A stretch of 64,000 nucleotides of DNA from Protula sp. h YS-2021 (lineage: Eukaryota; Annelida; Polychaeta; Sabellida; Serpulidae): positions 17,998,615 through 18,062,614 of the forward strand of contig OX457029.1 in assembly GCA_949752745.1 (NCBI GenBank), in the 5' to 3' direction. Positions within the stretch are counted from its first letter, which is position 1. Each line of letters starts with the position of its first letter. Below the pieces are notes generated by a model that did no database searches, was not told the origin of the DNA, and saw only the letters and a list, made by a program, of their open reading frames with translations. This document shows positions 32,075 through 41,815 of this stretch, one piece after another. The translations under genes and the position numbers were made by a program.

Positions 32075-33145
32075 ATGGAACCTGCAAAGGCAAGTTCAAT
32101 TGATGTAGACCCAGACGCCAGTCGGGATCTGGAGTCGGATAGAGGTTCTGGGGACACAAAGGCCGATGTTCGGGCAAGTACTCGCAGGCGTGTCCAGACT
32201 GAAAAGGGTCATCTTTACGACGTTTCTGTGCAAACAAGGAATCTCATGTCACACTCGCGCATGTTGAAAAGGTCAATGCGCAATGTCGACGATGCGTTGT
32301 CAGAGGATATGGAGATATCCAAACTGAAATTGGTGCGAAACGAGTTTCGCGAGGAATTCGAAAAATTCGTGGATAACTTTGCCAGGCTGGTAGAGTTTGC
32401 AGGTGACGATCTGGAGGATTCACGAGTTGAATATTTTGAAAATATTGAGTCGTCTGGTGATTCAATTTTGATGAGGGTTAATAGCACGATCCGCGGTCTT
32501 GGCAAAGCTGCTGTTCCAGAAAAGGAGAGACACAGTAGCGATGTTAAGCGTCCAGAGAGAGATACACAGGCCTTGATCGACACGCTGTGTACTCAATTGT
32601 CTCTGTCTCGACTCCCGACACCAGAGCCATCTGTATTTACGGGCGATGTGCTATCGTACCCTAGCTGGAAAATGTCTTTTGAGACATTGATTTCCCACAG
32701 AGGCATTCCTGAAGAGGAGCGACTTCACTACTTGAAGCGTTATGTCGATGGTGAAGCTAAGGAGTGCATTGACTGTTACTTCATAATTGGAACTGCAAGT
32801 GCATATGCAGAAGCAGTTCGCGATCTTGACCAGAGATTTGGCAACAGTTTTGTCATAGGCGAGAGAATGAGGGATAAACTAGACGAGCTTCCTCGCATAT
32901 CGTCTAAGGATTACGGTGGACTCCGAAAACTGGTTGACTATCTCAAGCAGTGCCAGTCTGGTATGAGCTCTATTCCAGGTTTAGAGTTCCTCGATGATCC
33001 CAGAGAGATGCGACGTATCTTGCAGAAGCTTCCAGATTGGCTCGTTCAAAGGTGTTGTGGCAGAAATACAGTCAACAAAAATGAAGCTCCCAAAGTTCTC
33101 CGATTTTGTGCACTTCTTGACGAAGGAGTCGGAAATAGCGAATGA
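32075..33145 (+). CDS. gag: BEL/Pao Gag-like ORF
   Basis: The open frame reaches back to 32033 from a GTG. The first ATG is at 32075, giving 356 residues. After a charged, helical N-terminus (KLKLVRNEFREEFEKFVDNF) comes a DUF1759-like Gag core: PEPSVFTGDVLSYPSWKMSF, then YLKRYVDGEAKECI and LPDWLVQR near the end. The last roughly 30 codons run into low-similarity sequence. The pol frame, one base ahead, takes up the expected homology from about 33060 (KLPKFSDFVHFLTKESEIA). BEL elements usually make one Gag-Pol protein, so either a +1 shift or an indel lies at about 33050-33065. Confidence 0.9.
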   Translation: MEPAKASSIDVDPDASRDLESDRGSGDTKADVRASTRRRVQTEKGHLYDVSVQTRNLMSHSRMLKRSMRNVDDALSEDMEISKLKLVRNEFREEFEKFVDNFARLVEFAGDDLEDSRVEYFENIESSGDSILMRVNSTIRGLGKAAVPEKERHSSDVKRPERDTQALIDTLCTQLSLSRLPTPEPSVFTGDVLSYPSWKMSFETLISHRGIPEEERLHYLKRYVDGEAKECIDCYFIIGTASAYAEAVRDLDQRFGNSFVIGERMRDKLDELPRISSKDYGGLRKLVDYLKQCQSGMSSIPGLEFLDDPREMRRILQKLPDWLVQRCCGRNTVNKNEAPKVLRFCALLDEGVGNSE

Positions 33146-36100
33146 GCCGTTCACTCTGTTTTCTGTGGAGAGCAAGACTGCATCACACAAGTCTTCAAGG
33201 CAGTCTACTTCTCATTTGTCTCACAACAAAGGGTCTTCTACTTCTGGTGTTTGCTCCTTTTGTAAGAAGACTCACTTGACCTCCTCGTGCAAGGCGTTTG
33301 CCTCGAAGTCCGTCAAAGAAAAGAAAGCTCATGTGCTAGAGCACAAACTCTGCTGGGGCTGTCTGCAACCTGGTCACATTAAGAAAAAATGTGGCCATTC
33401 ATTACAGTGTGACACATGTAAGAAACGTCATCCCACCTGTGTTCACGACTGTTGGGACAATTACTCCAAGTCAAAAGGTGCTACCAAGGAAAATGTGGAA
33501 CGACAAAATACTGATCTAAAGGAAGATGCTCCGACCTTTGTCCCACAGTGTGCTACGTCAAAGCAGAATGTTCCCCAGGGAGGCACTGCTGTCCGTTGGG
33601 AAAATGCACAAATTGCTGCTCATACTGGTGCTACATCTAGTGAAGGTGGTGGTCTAAGTAGCATGATAGTGCCAGTTTATATTTCGCATATAGATAGACC
33701 TCACAAGGAACGCTTGGTGTACGCCCTTTTAGACACACAGTCGGACACGAACTTTATCTTAGAAGATACCAGAAAGGCTTTGGGAGTTCGTGGTCCAAGG
33801 GTAAGCTTGTCCTTATCGACAATGCTTGCCGAGCACAGGACAGTTTACAGCAACAAAATCACAGGTCTTATGGTTAGACCATTTGATAGTGATAAAAGAC
33901 AGAAGTTGCCCCCACTCTACAGTCGCAGTATCATACCAGCAAATCGAGGTCATATTCCTACAGCAGATATGACCCAGAAATGGCCTCATCTGCAACCTTT
34001 GGGACACAAACTCATGCCAGTTTGTGACAATGCCGAAATAGGCTTACTAATAGGCTATAACTCAGATGGCCTTCTTACCCCACGAGAGATTGTTACAGCA
34101 AAACGTGGTCCGTATGCTCAGAGAACAGATCTCGGGTGGGGCATAGTCGGCATTGTGGACTACAACGCAGTGGCTGATGGGTTTGTTTGCAGTCATCGAG
34201 TGTTTGCATATGAAGTTGGCAACAAAGTGAATCACATTGCTTTCCAGTCTAGGACAAAGGAAGAGTTATGCCCCAGAGAAGTTTTAAAGGTGCTGGAAAG
34301 GGACTTCAAAGACTTAGAGCAAGGAACGGGTCTATCGGTCGATGATCGCACGTTCATGAACCTGATGGCAGATAACGTCAGACAAGATCAAGATGGACAC
34401 TATGTTTTGCCTCTACCCTTTAGGGAGCAAGATCCCAAGCTACCAGATAACCGTGCCCTAGCTCATAGAAGATTGATGGGTCTAAAAGCTAGACTGCAGA
34501 AAAATGCAGATTACAAGAAACAGTACGTTTCGTTTCTAAACGAAATGATAGACAATGGTTTCGCCGAGTTAGTTGAAAACCCGAACGCTGGTGATATAGC
34601 GTGGTATATTCCACATCATGGGGTTTTCAACTCGCGAAAGGAAAACTTGAGGGTAGTCTTCGACTGCAGCTTCCGGTTCGAAGGGAAATCATTGAATGAC
34701 TGCCTGCTCAGCGGACCCGATTTGACAAACTCACTTGTGGGCGTGCTGCTTCGTTTCAGAAGAGAGAGAGTTGCATTTTCTTGTGACGTCAAGAAAATGT
34801 TCTACCAATTTAGAGTGCCTGCTCACCAACGCGACTTCCTTCGCTTTTTATGGTGGCAAGATGGTGACTTGTCAAGGGAGCCATGTATATATAGAATGTG
34901 TGTACACATATTTGGGGCTTCTTCATCCCCTGCATGCTCCAGTTACGGACTCAAACAAACCGCCAAGGATTATGAGGACGTTTATGGAACTGATGTTGGA
35001 GACTTTCTCAGATCACAGTTTTATGTGGATGACGGTCTCACATCGCTGGGCAATGAAGCATCAGCAATTAGCCTCATCCAAAGGACAATGCAGCTATGCG
35101 CAAGGGCAAACTTGCAACTTCATAAATTCGTCTCAAATTCACCAGAAGTAATGCAAAGCATTGCTGATGACCACAGTAGTTCTGACACGAAAGTAGATCT
35201 GCATTTTGAGCAAACGCCATCAGAAAGTGCGCTAGGCGTTGAATGGAATGTTCGTTCAGACGTGTTTAAATTTAGAATTGTAGCCAAAGAAAAGCCCATG
35301 ACGAGACGAGGGATGTTATCGATAGTCTCCTCGATATACGACCCCTTGGGGTTTATATCGCCATATACCCTGATTGGAAAGGGGATTCTTCAGGACCTTT
35401 GCACGAGTGGCGCCGGATGGGATGACAACGTTTCTGAAGATTTGGCATTGAGATGGCAAAACTGGACTGACAGTATGTCGGATTTGCCAAAGGTGGAAAT
35501 CACAAGATGCATCAAACCCCGAAACTTTATAGTGGAGGAGACGCAGTTCCATCACTTCTGTGATGCCTCTTCCTTGGGATATGGATGCGCTAGTTACATT
35601 CGTCTGCTGAACAAAACCAGAAATCCCCATGTGTCATTGGTGTTTGGAAAGTCACGCGTTTCTCCTATAAAGTCTGTCACCATACCTCGTTTGGAACTGA
35701 CAGCGGCTGTTTTAGCTGTCAAAACAGCCCAGCTATTAGAGCGAGAACTTGAATTGCCAAATGCACGGCACTTCTTCTACACAGACAGCAGAGTCGTATT
35801 GGGATATATAACAAACACCTCTAGGCGCTTTCACGTATTTGTGGCCAATCGCATAGGTTATATCCTTTCACGCTCTGACAGGAAACAATGGCATCATGTG
35901 CCTGGGACACAGAATGTTGCTGACTTGGCCTCTAGAGGCAGTCTAGTGAACGAGCTCCTTCAGTCCAGGTGGTTTAGCGGTCCTTCATTTCTGTGGGAGC
36001 GCACATTGCCACAGACACAGGAAGTTTATGAATGCTGCACCTCAGATCCAGAAGTTAAGGAAGTAATTGCTTTGGCTAGTACAGCTTCAGCAAAATTCGA

Positions 36101-36716
36101 TGTTAGCCGTTTTAGTCATATTTCAGACTGGCTTCGGTTACAGAAGGCAGTGGCCTTGATATTGGCCTGGAAATCGTCACTGACGTCAAAGCACAAGATT
36201 AAAACTATTCTTGTTGATTCAACACAGGCCTCTGACTTAGCTTCAGCAGAGGCACAAGTGTTGAAATTAGTGCAACGGAGCGAATTTCCTATGGAATATG
36301 CTGCGCTATCTGCTGGTCATTCCGTCCATTTATCAAGTCCTTTGAGCAATCTAGATTGCTTCTTGCAAGATGGTCTCATCAGAGTAGGTGGTCGTCTCCG
36401 ACACAGCAGCATGCCTGACGAAACGATGCATCCAGTAGTCATTCCTAAGAAATCTCACTTGGCTAAGCTCATAGTAGCGTACTGCCATTCCAAGACTCTG
36501 CATCAGGGGAGGGGCACAACACTAAATGATATCCGGGCATCTGGATATTGGATTATCGGTTGCAGAGATCTAGTGCATCGCTACATTCAGAGTTGCTTCA
36601 CGTGTAGACGCCTACGTGCTGCCCCCGAGAGTCAGAAAATGGCAGATTTACCACGTGATCGTGTACAGCCAAGTCCAGTGTTTACCTTTTGTGGGGTAGA
36701 CTTTTTTGGACCGTAA
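32994..36716 (+). CDS. pol: BEL/Pao Pol polyprotein, interrupted by stop in integrase
   Basis: The polyprotein copies the element's RNA and integrates the DNA. The open frame starts at 32994 but is only homologous from about 33060. Visible domains: zinc knuckles (CSFCKKTHLTSSC; CWGCLQPGHIKKKC at about 33350), an aspartic protease of the Pao type (ALLDTQSDTNFI at about 33723), and RT (FSCDVKKMFYQFRVP; YVDD at 35022-35033). RNase H follows (HFCDASSLGYG, IPRLELTAAVLA, FYTDSRVV). The integrase zinc finger comes next (HSKTLHQGRG, then CFTCRRLRA), then the first catalytic Asp in CGVDFFGP, directly before TAA at 36714-36716. The same frame continues to 37631 without another stop. A single nonsense change therefore removes the rest of the integrase. 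Confidence 0.95.
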   Translation: MIPERCDVSCRSFQIGSFKGVVAEIQSTKMKLPKFSDFVHFLTKESEIANEPFTLFSVESKTASHKSSRQSTSHLSHNKGSSTSGVCSFCKKTHLTSSCKAFASKSVKEKKAHVLEHKLCWGCLQPGHIKKKCGHSLQCDTCKKRHPTCVHDCWDNYSKSKGATKENVERQNTDLKEDAPTFVPQCATSKQNVPQGGTAVRWENAQIAAHTGATSSEGGGLSSMIVPVYISHIDRPHKERLVYALLDTQSDTNFILEDTRKALGVRGPRVSLSLSTMLAEHRTVYSNKITGLMVRPFDSDKRQKLPPLYSRSIIPANRGHIPTADMTQKWPHLQPLGHKLMPVCDNAEIGLLIGYNSDGLLTPREIVTAKRGPYAQRTDLGWGIVGIVDYNAVADGFVCSHRVFAYEVGNKVNHIAFQSRTKEELCPREVLKVLERDFKDLEQGTGLSVDDRTFMNLMADNVRQDQDGHYVLPLPFREQDPKLPDNRALAHRRLMGLKARLQKNADYKKQYVSFLNEMIDNGFAELVENPNAGDIAWYIPHHGVFNSRKENLRVVFDCSFRFEGKSLNDCLLSGPDLTNSLVGVLLRFRRERVAFSCDVKKMFYQFRVPAHQRDFLRFLWWQDGDLSREPCIYRMCVHIFGASSSPACSSYGLKQTAKDYEDVYGTDVGDFLRSQFYVDDGLTSLGNEASAISLIQRTMQLCARANLQLHKFVSNSPEVMQSIADDHSSSDTKVDLHFEQTPSESALGVEWNVRSDVFKFRIVAKEKPMTRRGMLSIVSSIYDPLGFISPYTLIGKGILQDLCTSGAGWDDNVSEDLALRWQNWTDSMSDLPKVEITRCIKPRNFIVEETQFHHFCDASSLGYGCASYIRLLNKTRNPHVSLVFGKSRVSPIKSVTIPRLELTAAVLAVKTAQLLERELELPNARHFFYTDSRVVLGYITNTSRRFHVFVANRIGYILSRSDRKQWHHVPGTQNVADLASRGSLVNELLQSRWFSGPSFLWERTLPQTQEVYECCTSDPEVKEVIALASTASAKFDVSRFSHISDWLRLQKAVALILAWKSSLTSKHKIKTILVDSTQASDLASAEAQVLKLVQRSEFPMEYAALSAGHSVHLSSPLSNLDCFLQDGLIRVGGRLRHSSMPDETMHPVVIPKKSHLAKLIVAYCHSKTLHQGRGTTLNDIRASGYWIIGCRDLVHRYIQSCFTCRRLRAAPESQKMADLPRDRVQPSPVFTFCGVDFFGP

Positions 36717-37631
36717 GTTGTTCGAGAGGGCAGAAAGGAGCTCAAAAGATGGGGATGTTTATTTACCTGTCTTTCTTCTCGCGCTGTCCATTTAGAAATT
36801 GCAAATGCTTTGACCACAAGCTCTTTTATAAACGCCTTACGACGGTTCATTGCTCTCCGTGGTCCAATCTCCTTGCTGAGATGTGACCAAGGAACCAATT
36901 TCGTCGGAGCCAGTCGTGAACTAAAAGAGGCTCTTCGTGAAATCGAAGATGAGAAAGTAAAGGCTTTTTTGCTAAAGAATAGTTGTCTTTGTGAGTTCAG
37001 ATTTAATCCGCCAACCGCCAGTCACATGGGAGGAGTCTGGGAAAGACTCGTACGCTCAGTGAAGAGCATTCTTTCTACGCTGTTTTTTCAGCAAGGTACC
37101 CAATTAGACGATGAGTCATTGAGAACATTCATAACAGAGGTAGCTGCTATTATAAATGGCAGACCATTGACTTCGGACCCTTTTTCCGATCCGAATTTCC
37201 CCGAGCCCCTTACACCAAACCACTTGTTAACCATGAAGAGCAAAGTTATTGTCTCCCCACCTGGCGAGTTCCAACGTGAAGATTTGTACTCCATTAAACG
37301 TTGGAGAAGAGTTCAATTTTTGGTAAATCAATTTTGGTTACGGTGGCGTCTGGAATTTGTACATATTTTGCAGTCTAGAAACAAATGGCGGCGTCCGAAA
37401 CGCAGCATTCAGGTTGACGATGTTGTTCTGGTTAAGGATGAGGAATCCTCGAGAAACAAGTGGAGGTTAGCTAGAGTTTCAAAGGTCAATCTTTCGGCGG
37501 ATAAACGTGTTCGTAGCGTCCGGATAGTCCTAGGAGACCAAAATCTGACCAAATCTGGCAAGCGATTACACAACCTCACAGAACTAGAAAGACCAGTACA
37601 TAACCTAGTTCTTCTTGTAGAAGCAGTGTAA
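36717..37631 (+). pseudogene. pol: BEL/Pao integrase C-terminal part, after the in-frame stop
   Basis: It is in frame with the upstream pol. It begins EGRKELKRWGCLFTCLSSRA, and then LLRCDQGTNFVGA supplies the second catalytic Asp and GGVWERLVRSVKS the Glu. A DUF5641-like C-terminus follows (KRSIQVDDVVLVKDE, NKWRLARVSKV). An internal ATG at 36810 is available but would lack the first Asp. Without readthrough it would not be made as part of Pol. Confidence 0.93.
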
Positions 37632-37815
37632 CAGGTGTATATTTCTGAACAGCAGAAATGTAACGAGTCAATTGATATCGTAATTTATATTGTTTAGAAG
37701 TCTGTTCAATACTGAACACCATTATAACTTTTTTTTTGTTCTGTTATTAATATTAGAATGTATAATCAATATCGGTTCAATAGTTATAAAAATTAAAGTA
37801 ATTTTTGGGGAGCCA

Positions 37816-38265
37816 TGTAATGGACTGGCAGTTATATGTGGTTATCCTTACACCCCTCGTTATGTGAAATATATATAATTCCAAGTTGAAGTTGTTTGTG
37901 GTAACCTTACATCCCTCGTTACATGAACTCGCCCTACCCACGTCATTTGTTTGTGGTCAGTTCCCTTACATTTGTGCCTTGTCATTCCAAAGGAATCTGT
38001 TCTGTTTAGCATGTGACAATAGGACTTAAAAAGTGTTGGTGGTACTAATGCCGATAAGTTTATTTTTTTATACATAAATATTAACATTGAAACATTATCA
38101 TGGGATTTATATGAGTATTTAGTTTTAATTTGTATTTAAATTCATAGCTTTTTGGTTTAGGAACTCATATTAGTGTTTGTTCATTTCAGTGAACCTTTCA
38201 ATAAAGAAGTACACGACTGCCACCCGCCTTTTTTTTTGATTAGCCCTCGGCCACAGGCCGTTACA
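37816..38265 (+). repeat. 3' LTR of the BEL/Pao element
   Basis: 450 bp, one T longer than the 5' LTR in the run near 38228. The preceding bases tttttggggagcca are a weak polypurine tract. Confidence 0.97.
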
Positions 38266-38745
38266 GTTAGATTATTTTCAGTACAGTAACAGCCAGTAAT
38301 GCTTGTTTACGTTTACTTAAAATTTCAAGACAATAAGACTACTTCTGTGGAGAAAGTTATGATTTTACGAAAAAAAATCGCTATTCGCGAATATTTTGGC
38401 GAATCGCCAAAAAAAGTTACAGTCAAGTGGACACTTAAGCACCCTACCTACTAGCAAAATTTTACAACGTTTTTACAAAAACCATAGGAGGAGATATGTT
38501 TTAAAGACATTTCATTTTTGGCCAATATTGCAACTATTTTTTGGCAAATTGCCAAAAAAGTAACAGCCAGGTAGGTACGTATGTCCACTACCATCAACCG
38601 AAATCTCAAGACATTCGGGCTAAAAAGCTAGGAGGAGATACCATTTTTCAACTTGAAAGCGTACGTACGCAGATACTTTCAACGACTGCTATAGACCTTG
38701 CTTTTGTAAGAAGCTGGGGCTAAAAAAGTAATCATCGATATCACC
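38266..38745. repeat. satellite-cored repeat, right part
   Basis: Continues the 28790-29443 units (aaatttcaagacaataagac; ggcgaatcgccaaaaaaagt). It ends with gcgtacgtacgcagatactt and gctggggctaaaaa, a variant of the common tail. Confidence 0.88.
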
Positions 38746-39400
38746 GGCGGTATAAATGACTGAACAAGTTGGACTCTTCAATGCGCATGGGGTGTTATGA
38801 TATGTCCTTGCTGGCACACGTTTGTGCAAACAAGGGACATATACGTCTTGACATTGTTAAACAAAATAAAGGCTGCTCATCACTGGATATGCAACTGGGA
38901 TGCAAGTCGTGCTTGCACAAAGAATTATGATTGTACGAACATACTGAAGTAGCAGACCATTGGACTGAATATATTCATTTTCCACACTGCATATCGTTTA
39001 AGGAAATGGCTATATGCACATTGACTGCAGCCATCGCCAGCACCCTGTTTTTGCAGTTAAATTATGAACATGGGTATTAGGGGTGTCAGTTAAATTATGT
39101 GTAACCAAGTGCCCATGATGTCTTTTCTTGACATATGAAAAGGTACTTAATTATTGCAAAAAATATCCATTTTTAAAGCAAATTTGTCTATGAACTGTCG
39201 GCCTACAATTTTTCCCCAATCCTGCTACAGACACCGGAAAACAAGAGTACCCACATGCACCACGCAATAAAGCTTTTTCCAGTGAGTAGCGACACAAACC
39301 GGTGTGCAACAAAATATATTAACTCACTAGCTCATTAGCCCAAACTTGTTGAAAATCTAATTCGGAATGGATATATCAAAGACCTTAATTTTTGTTCAAC
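38746..39400. other. no recognised feature
   Basis: No coding frame, repeat unit or RNA gene recognised. Confidence 0.4.
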
Positions 39401-39612
39401 TCCTGAGGGCCCATTTTTAGGCGAATAAATAAAGTGACACTCAGGTGAAAAACTACAACATGTTTTCTTTCAGGGTGTAAGTTTTCAAAGGATTATCCCC
39501 AATAGTGTTGGAAATTTAGCTTGAAATAGACATACACCCAAAACGGAGACACCCAGATGGACGGACAGACAACCCTTTCCTGTAGGCCCTCCTCGGGGGT
39601 TGTGATCTAAAA
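39401..39612. repeat. satellite-cored repeat, single unit with tail
   Basis: It carries tttttaggcgaataaataaa and a tail GATGGACGGACAGACAACCC, then a cctcctcgggggttgtgatctaaa end. Confidence 0.7.
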
Positions 39613-39629
39613 CTTCATGTGTTCCTCAC

Positions 39630-39657
39630 CCATCTCTTCGGCGCGGATGAACAAATC
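39630..39657 (-). CDS. candidate 28-nt microexon
   Basis: On the minus strand, a strong acceptor (CTTTGTGCAG) and a strong donor (G before GTGAGG) enclose 28 GC-rich bases that can read DLFIRAEEM. No partner exons were recognised, so the gene is unknown and the call is tentative. Confidence 0.3.
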
Positions 39658-39894
39658 CTGCACAAAGACAGTCAAGTGATGGCATAACTAGACACAAACA
39701 TGCAATGCGTTTTTTCGGTGCTTTAATTGGTCGAAACCGAAGGACTGGTTAGGCATATAAGTCTGCGAGATTTACGCAAAAAATAGGACGGGGGAAGGAG
39801 GGGGGGGGGGGGGGGGGGGTAAACACAAAAGCAGAAAAAATTAGAAACATAGAAGTCAGTGGAAAAGTGCATTAAAATTACTCTGAAATAGGTA

Positions 39895-40952
39895 TCAGGC
39901 CTTCCAGCGCTCCTCAAGAAAAAATAGGTTAGTTTAATAGGTCCTTAGTTTTAAAAAAACAAACAGGTTTTTATAGGTTTTTTTGGCATAAAAAATAGGT
40001 TTTAATAGGTTGTTGGGGCATCCAAAAAGTAACTTTTATACGGTTTGACGTTCTAAAATAATACTTTTAATAGGTTTTAAAACATATTTTAATAGCTTTT
40101 TTATTTTAAAAGTTATATTTTATATACAATAAATATATTAATTTAAACAATACAGATATTCTAACAAAAATGTCTAGGGATATTGTGACCAGCCGAGATC
40201 TAGTAAATCACGTATGCAACAGGCCTGTATGGTCCCCAAAAACGGTTTTCATTTTATTAAACCCGCTTGTAGAGAATCAGTACAAATTTATAAAGGAATA
40301 CGGTCAAAATTGTGGGAGAAAACAATTTCGAAAATTAGCTACAAATATTTTTAAATGCCCCTCATTCAGCCAATTTTTGGCGGATCGCCAAAAACGTAAG
40401 AGACCTACCTGAGAATATTCGAAAAGAAATTTAAAGTAAATCTGAGCAAGACTGTGGGAGAAGAAGCACTTTGAAAAAATTGGGAACTGAAAAGTTTTAA
40501 ATGCCCCCCCCCCCATCCCCCCCCCCACCCCATTTGGCTAAATGCTGGCGATCCGCCAAAAAAGAAGTAATTTTTCAAGAGAGGCCTACCTAGAGAACAT
40601 TCGTAAAAAATATGGAAGGAATCCGATCAAACTGAAGGAGAAGACGCATTTTAAGTAAAAGTTTACATACGTTCATACGTACACACGTACAATTCTTACA
40701 TACAGACGACGGATATCCCTCTATTGATGTAATAAATACCAGCCCGACGAATTTTTTTTTTTTTTTTTTGGGGGGGGGGGGGGTAATATTTTGTGCAAGA
40801 AATAGATGATATTCAGAAAAATAAATAGACAACAACAAAAATAATCAGCAGTTTTGAAAAATAGGTTTTAATAGGCTTAATAGGTCATTTTCGCAAAGAT
40901 AGGTCCATTTTGAAAAAAAAAAGGTTTTAATAGGTTCCGTTGGAAGGCCTGA
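39895..40952. mobile_element. TIR element with ataggtttt sub-terminal repeats
   Basis: A perfect 12-bp inverted pair TCAGGCCTTCCA (39895-39906) and TGGAAGGCCTGA (40941-40952). Both sides carry many aataggttttaataggtt repeats. The middle holds a satellite-cored repeat (40165-40760). The end sequence CAGGCCTTCCA suggests hAT, but no clean 8-bp duplication was found. Confidence 0.6.
40165..40760. repeat. satellite-cored repeat, second copy of the 3640-5660 family
   Basis: The head aaatgtctagggatattgtg and the units with gccaatttttggcggatcgc and aagagaggcctacctag match the 3.6-5.6 kb element. The tail at 40680-40755 (tacagacgacggatatccct) matches 5572-5640. Confidence 0.88.
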
Positions 40953-41179
40953 GATATTTTCCAATAAAGTTTTAACACCTTATAGATAAGCTTCAAGTAG
41001 CCCGCTGCTCAGGTTCGACAAACTGCTTTAAATCCTCGCTACATAACGATATGCACGTCAAATGCGCTCGATTTGAGGCATTTGAGACATTTGCTGAAGT
41101 CCCTCAAAGTACAACGGCAACGATAAACAATTTCTGCGTTACACTTTCTTTAAAAGAAACATATACGGAACTAGACTGA

Positions 41180-41815
41180 CCAGTGTTTTTGCTAAAACAA
41201 AAACGGATATGTCTCTCCCCTCCCCCCCACCCCAATCAGTCAGGTGGAAAAAATTCCTTGCTTAAAAGTACAACATTGGCGAGCCAAAAAATTTTAAAAA
41301 ATCGCCAAAAATACATTTGTACAGAAAATGAAGAAAAACTTCGCAGTAAACATTTACAATATATGTGGGTTTTTCTCGCCATGTTTCAGACTAATCCAAC
41401 AAACTGTTTCGGAGATATCACAACAATATGACCCAAAAACTTAAAAATGAGAAATTAAAAAATCACCAAAAATACAATTTCAACGGAAATGAAGAAAAAC
41501 TTCGCAGTATACATTTGCGCTATATGTGTGTTCTTTTTGCGACGTCTGAGCCTTATCAAACAAACTGTTTCTGAGATTTAGCCTGCTAAAGTGAAAAAAA
41601 TGCACGAAAACCCCCCTATGTTCAAAAATTTGCTAAAAATAGAATTTTTGAAGGAACGAAAGAAAAATAACACGGGCATCATCTAGACATGTACCCCAAT
41701 ATGTATGGATGTTTTGAGAAAAATCGATTCCTTAATTTTATAAGAACTCACTGCGGACAGACGGACACACTAAATACTATATATGTCTCCCTTAGGGGGA
41801 GACATATAATAGGAA
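41180..41815. repeat. satellite-cored repeat, three units of about 165 bp
   Basis: Units share aatcgccaaaaatacattt, aatgaagaaaaacttcgcag, catttacaatatatgtg and aacaaactgtttcggagat. The tail at 41752-41813 has GCGGACAGACGGACACAC and the hairpin TGTCTCCC..GGGAGACA. Confidence 0.88.

Larger units (their letters stand above)
29444..38265 (+). mobile_element. complete BEL/Pao LTR retrotransposon
   Basis: The element is 8,822 bp and is bounded by near-identical LTRs that begin TGTAATGG and end CCGTTACA. The 5-bp duplication gttag flanks it exactly at 29439-29443 and 38266-38270. By eye the LTRs differ by three substitutions and one T in a homopolymer, so the insertion is recent. It has a 2.2-kb leader, gag (32075-33145) and pol with the order protease, RT, RNase H, integrase. 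Pol is broken by one in-frame stop. It landed inside a satellite-cored repeat. Confidence 0.97.
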
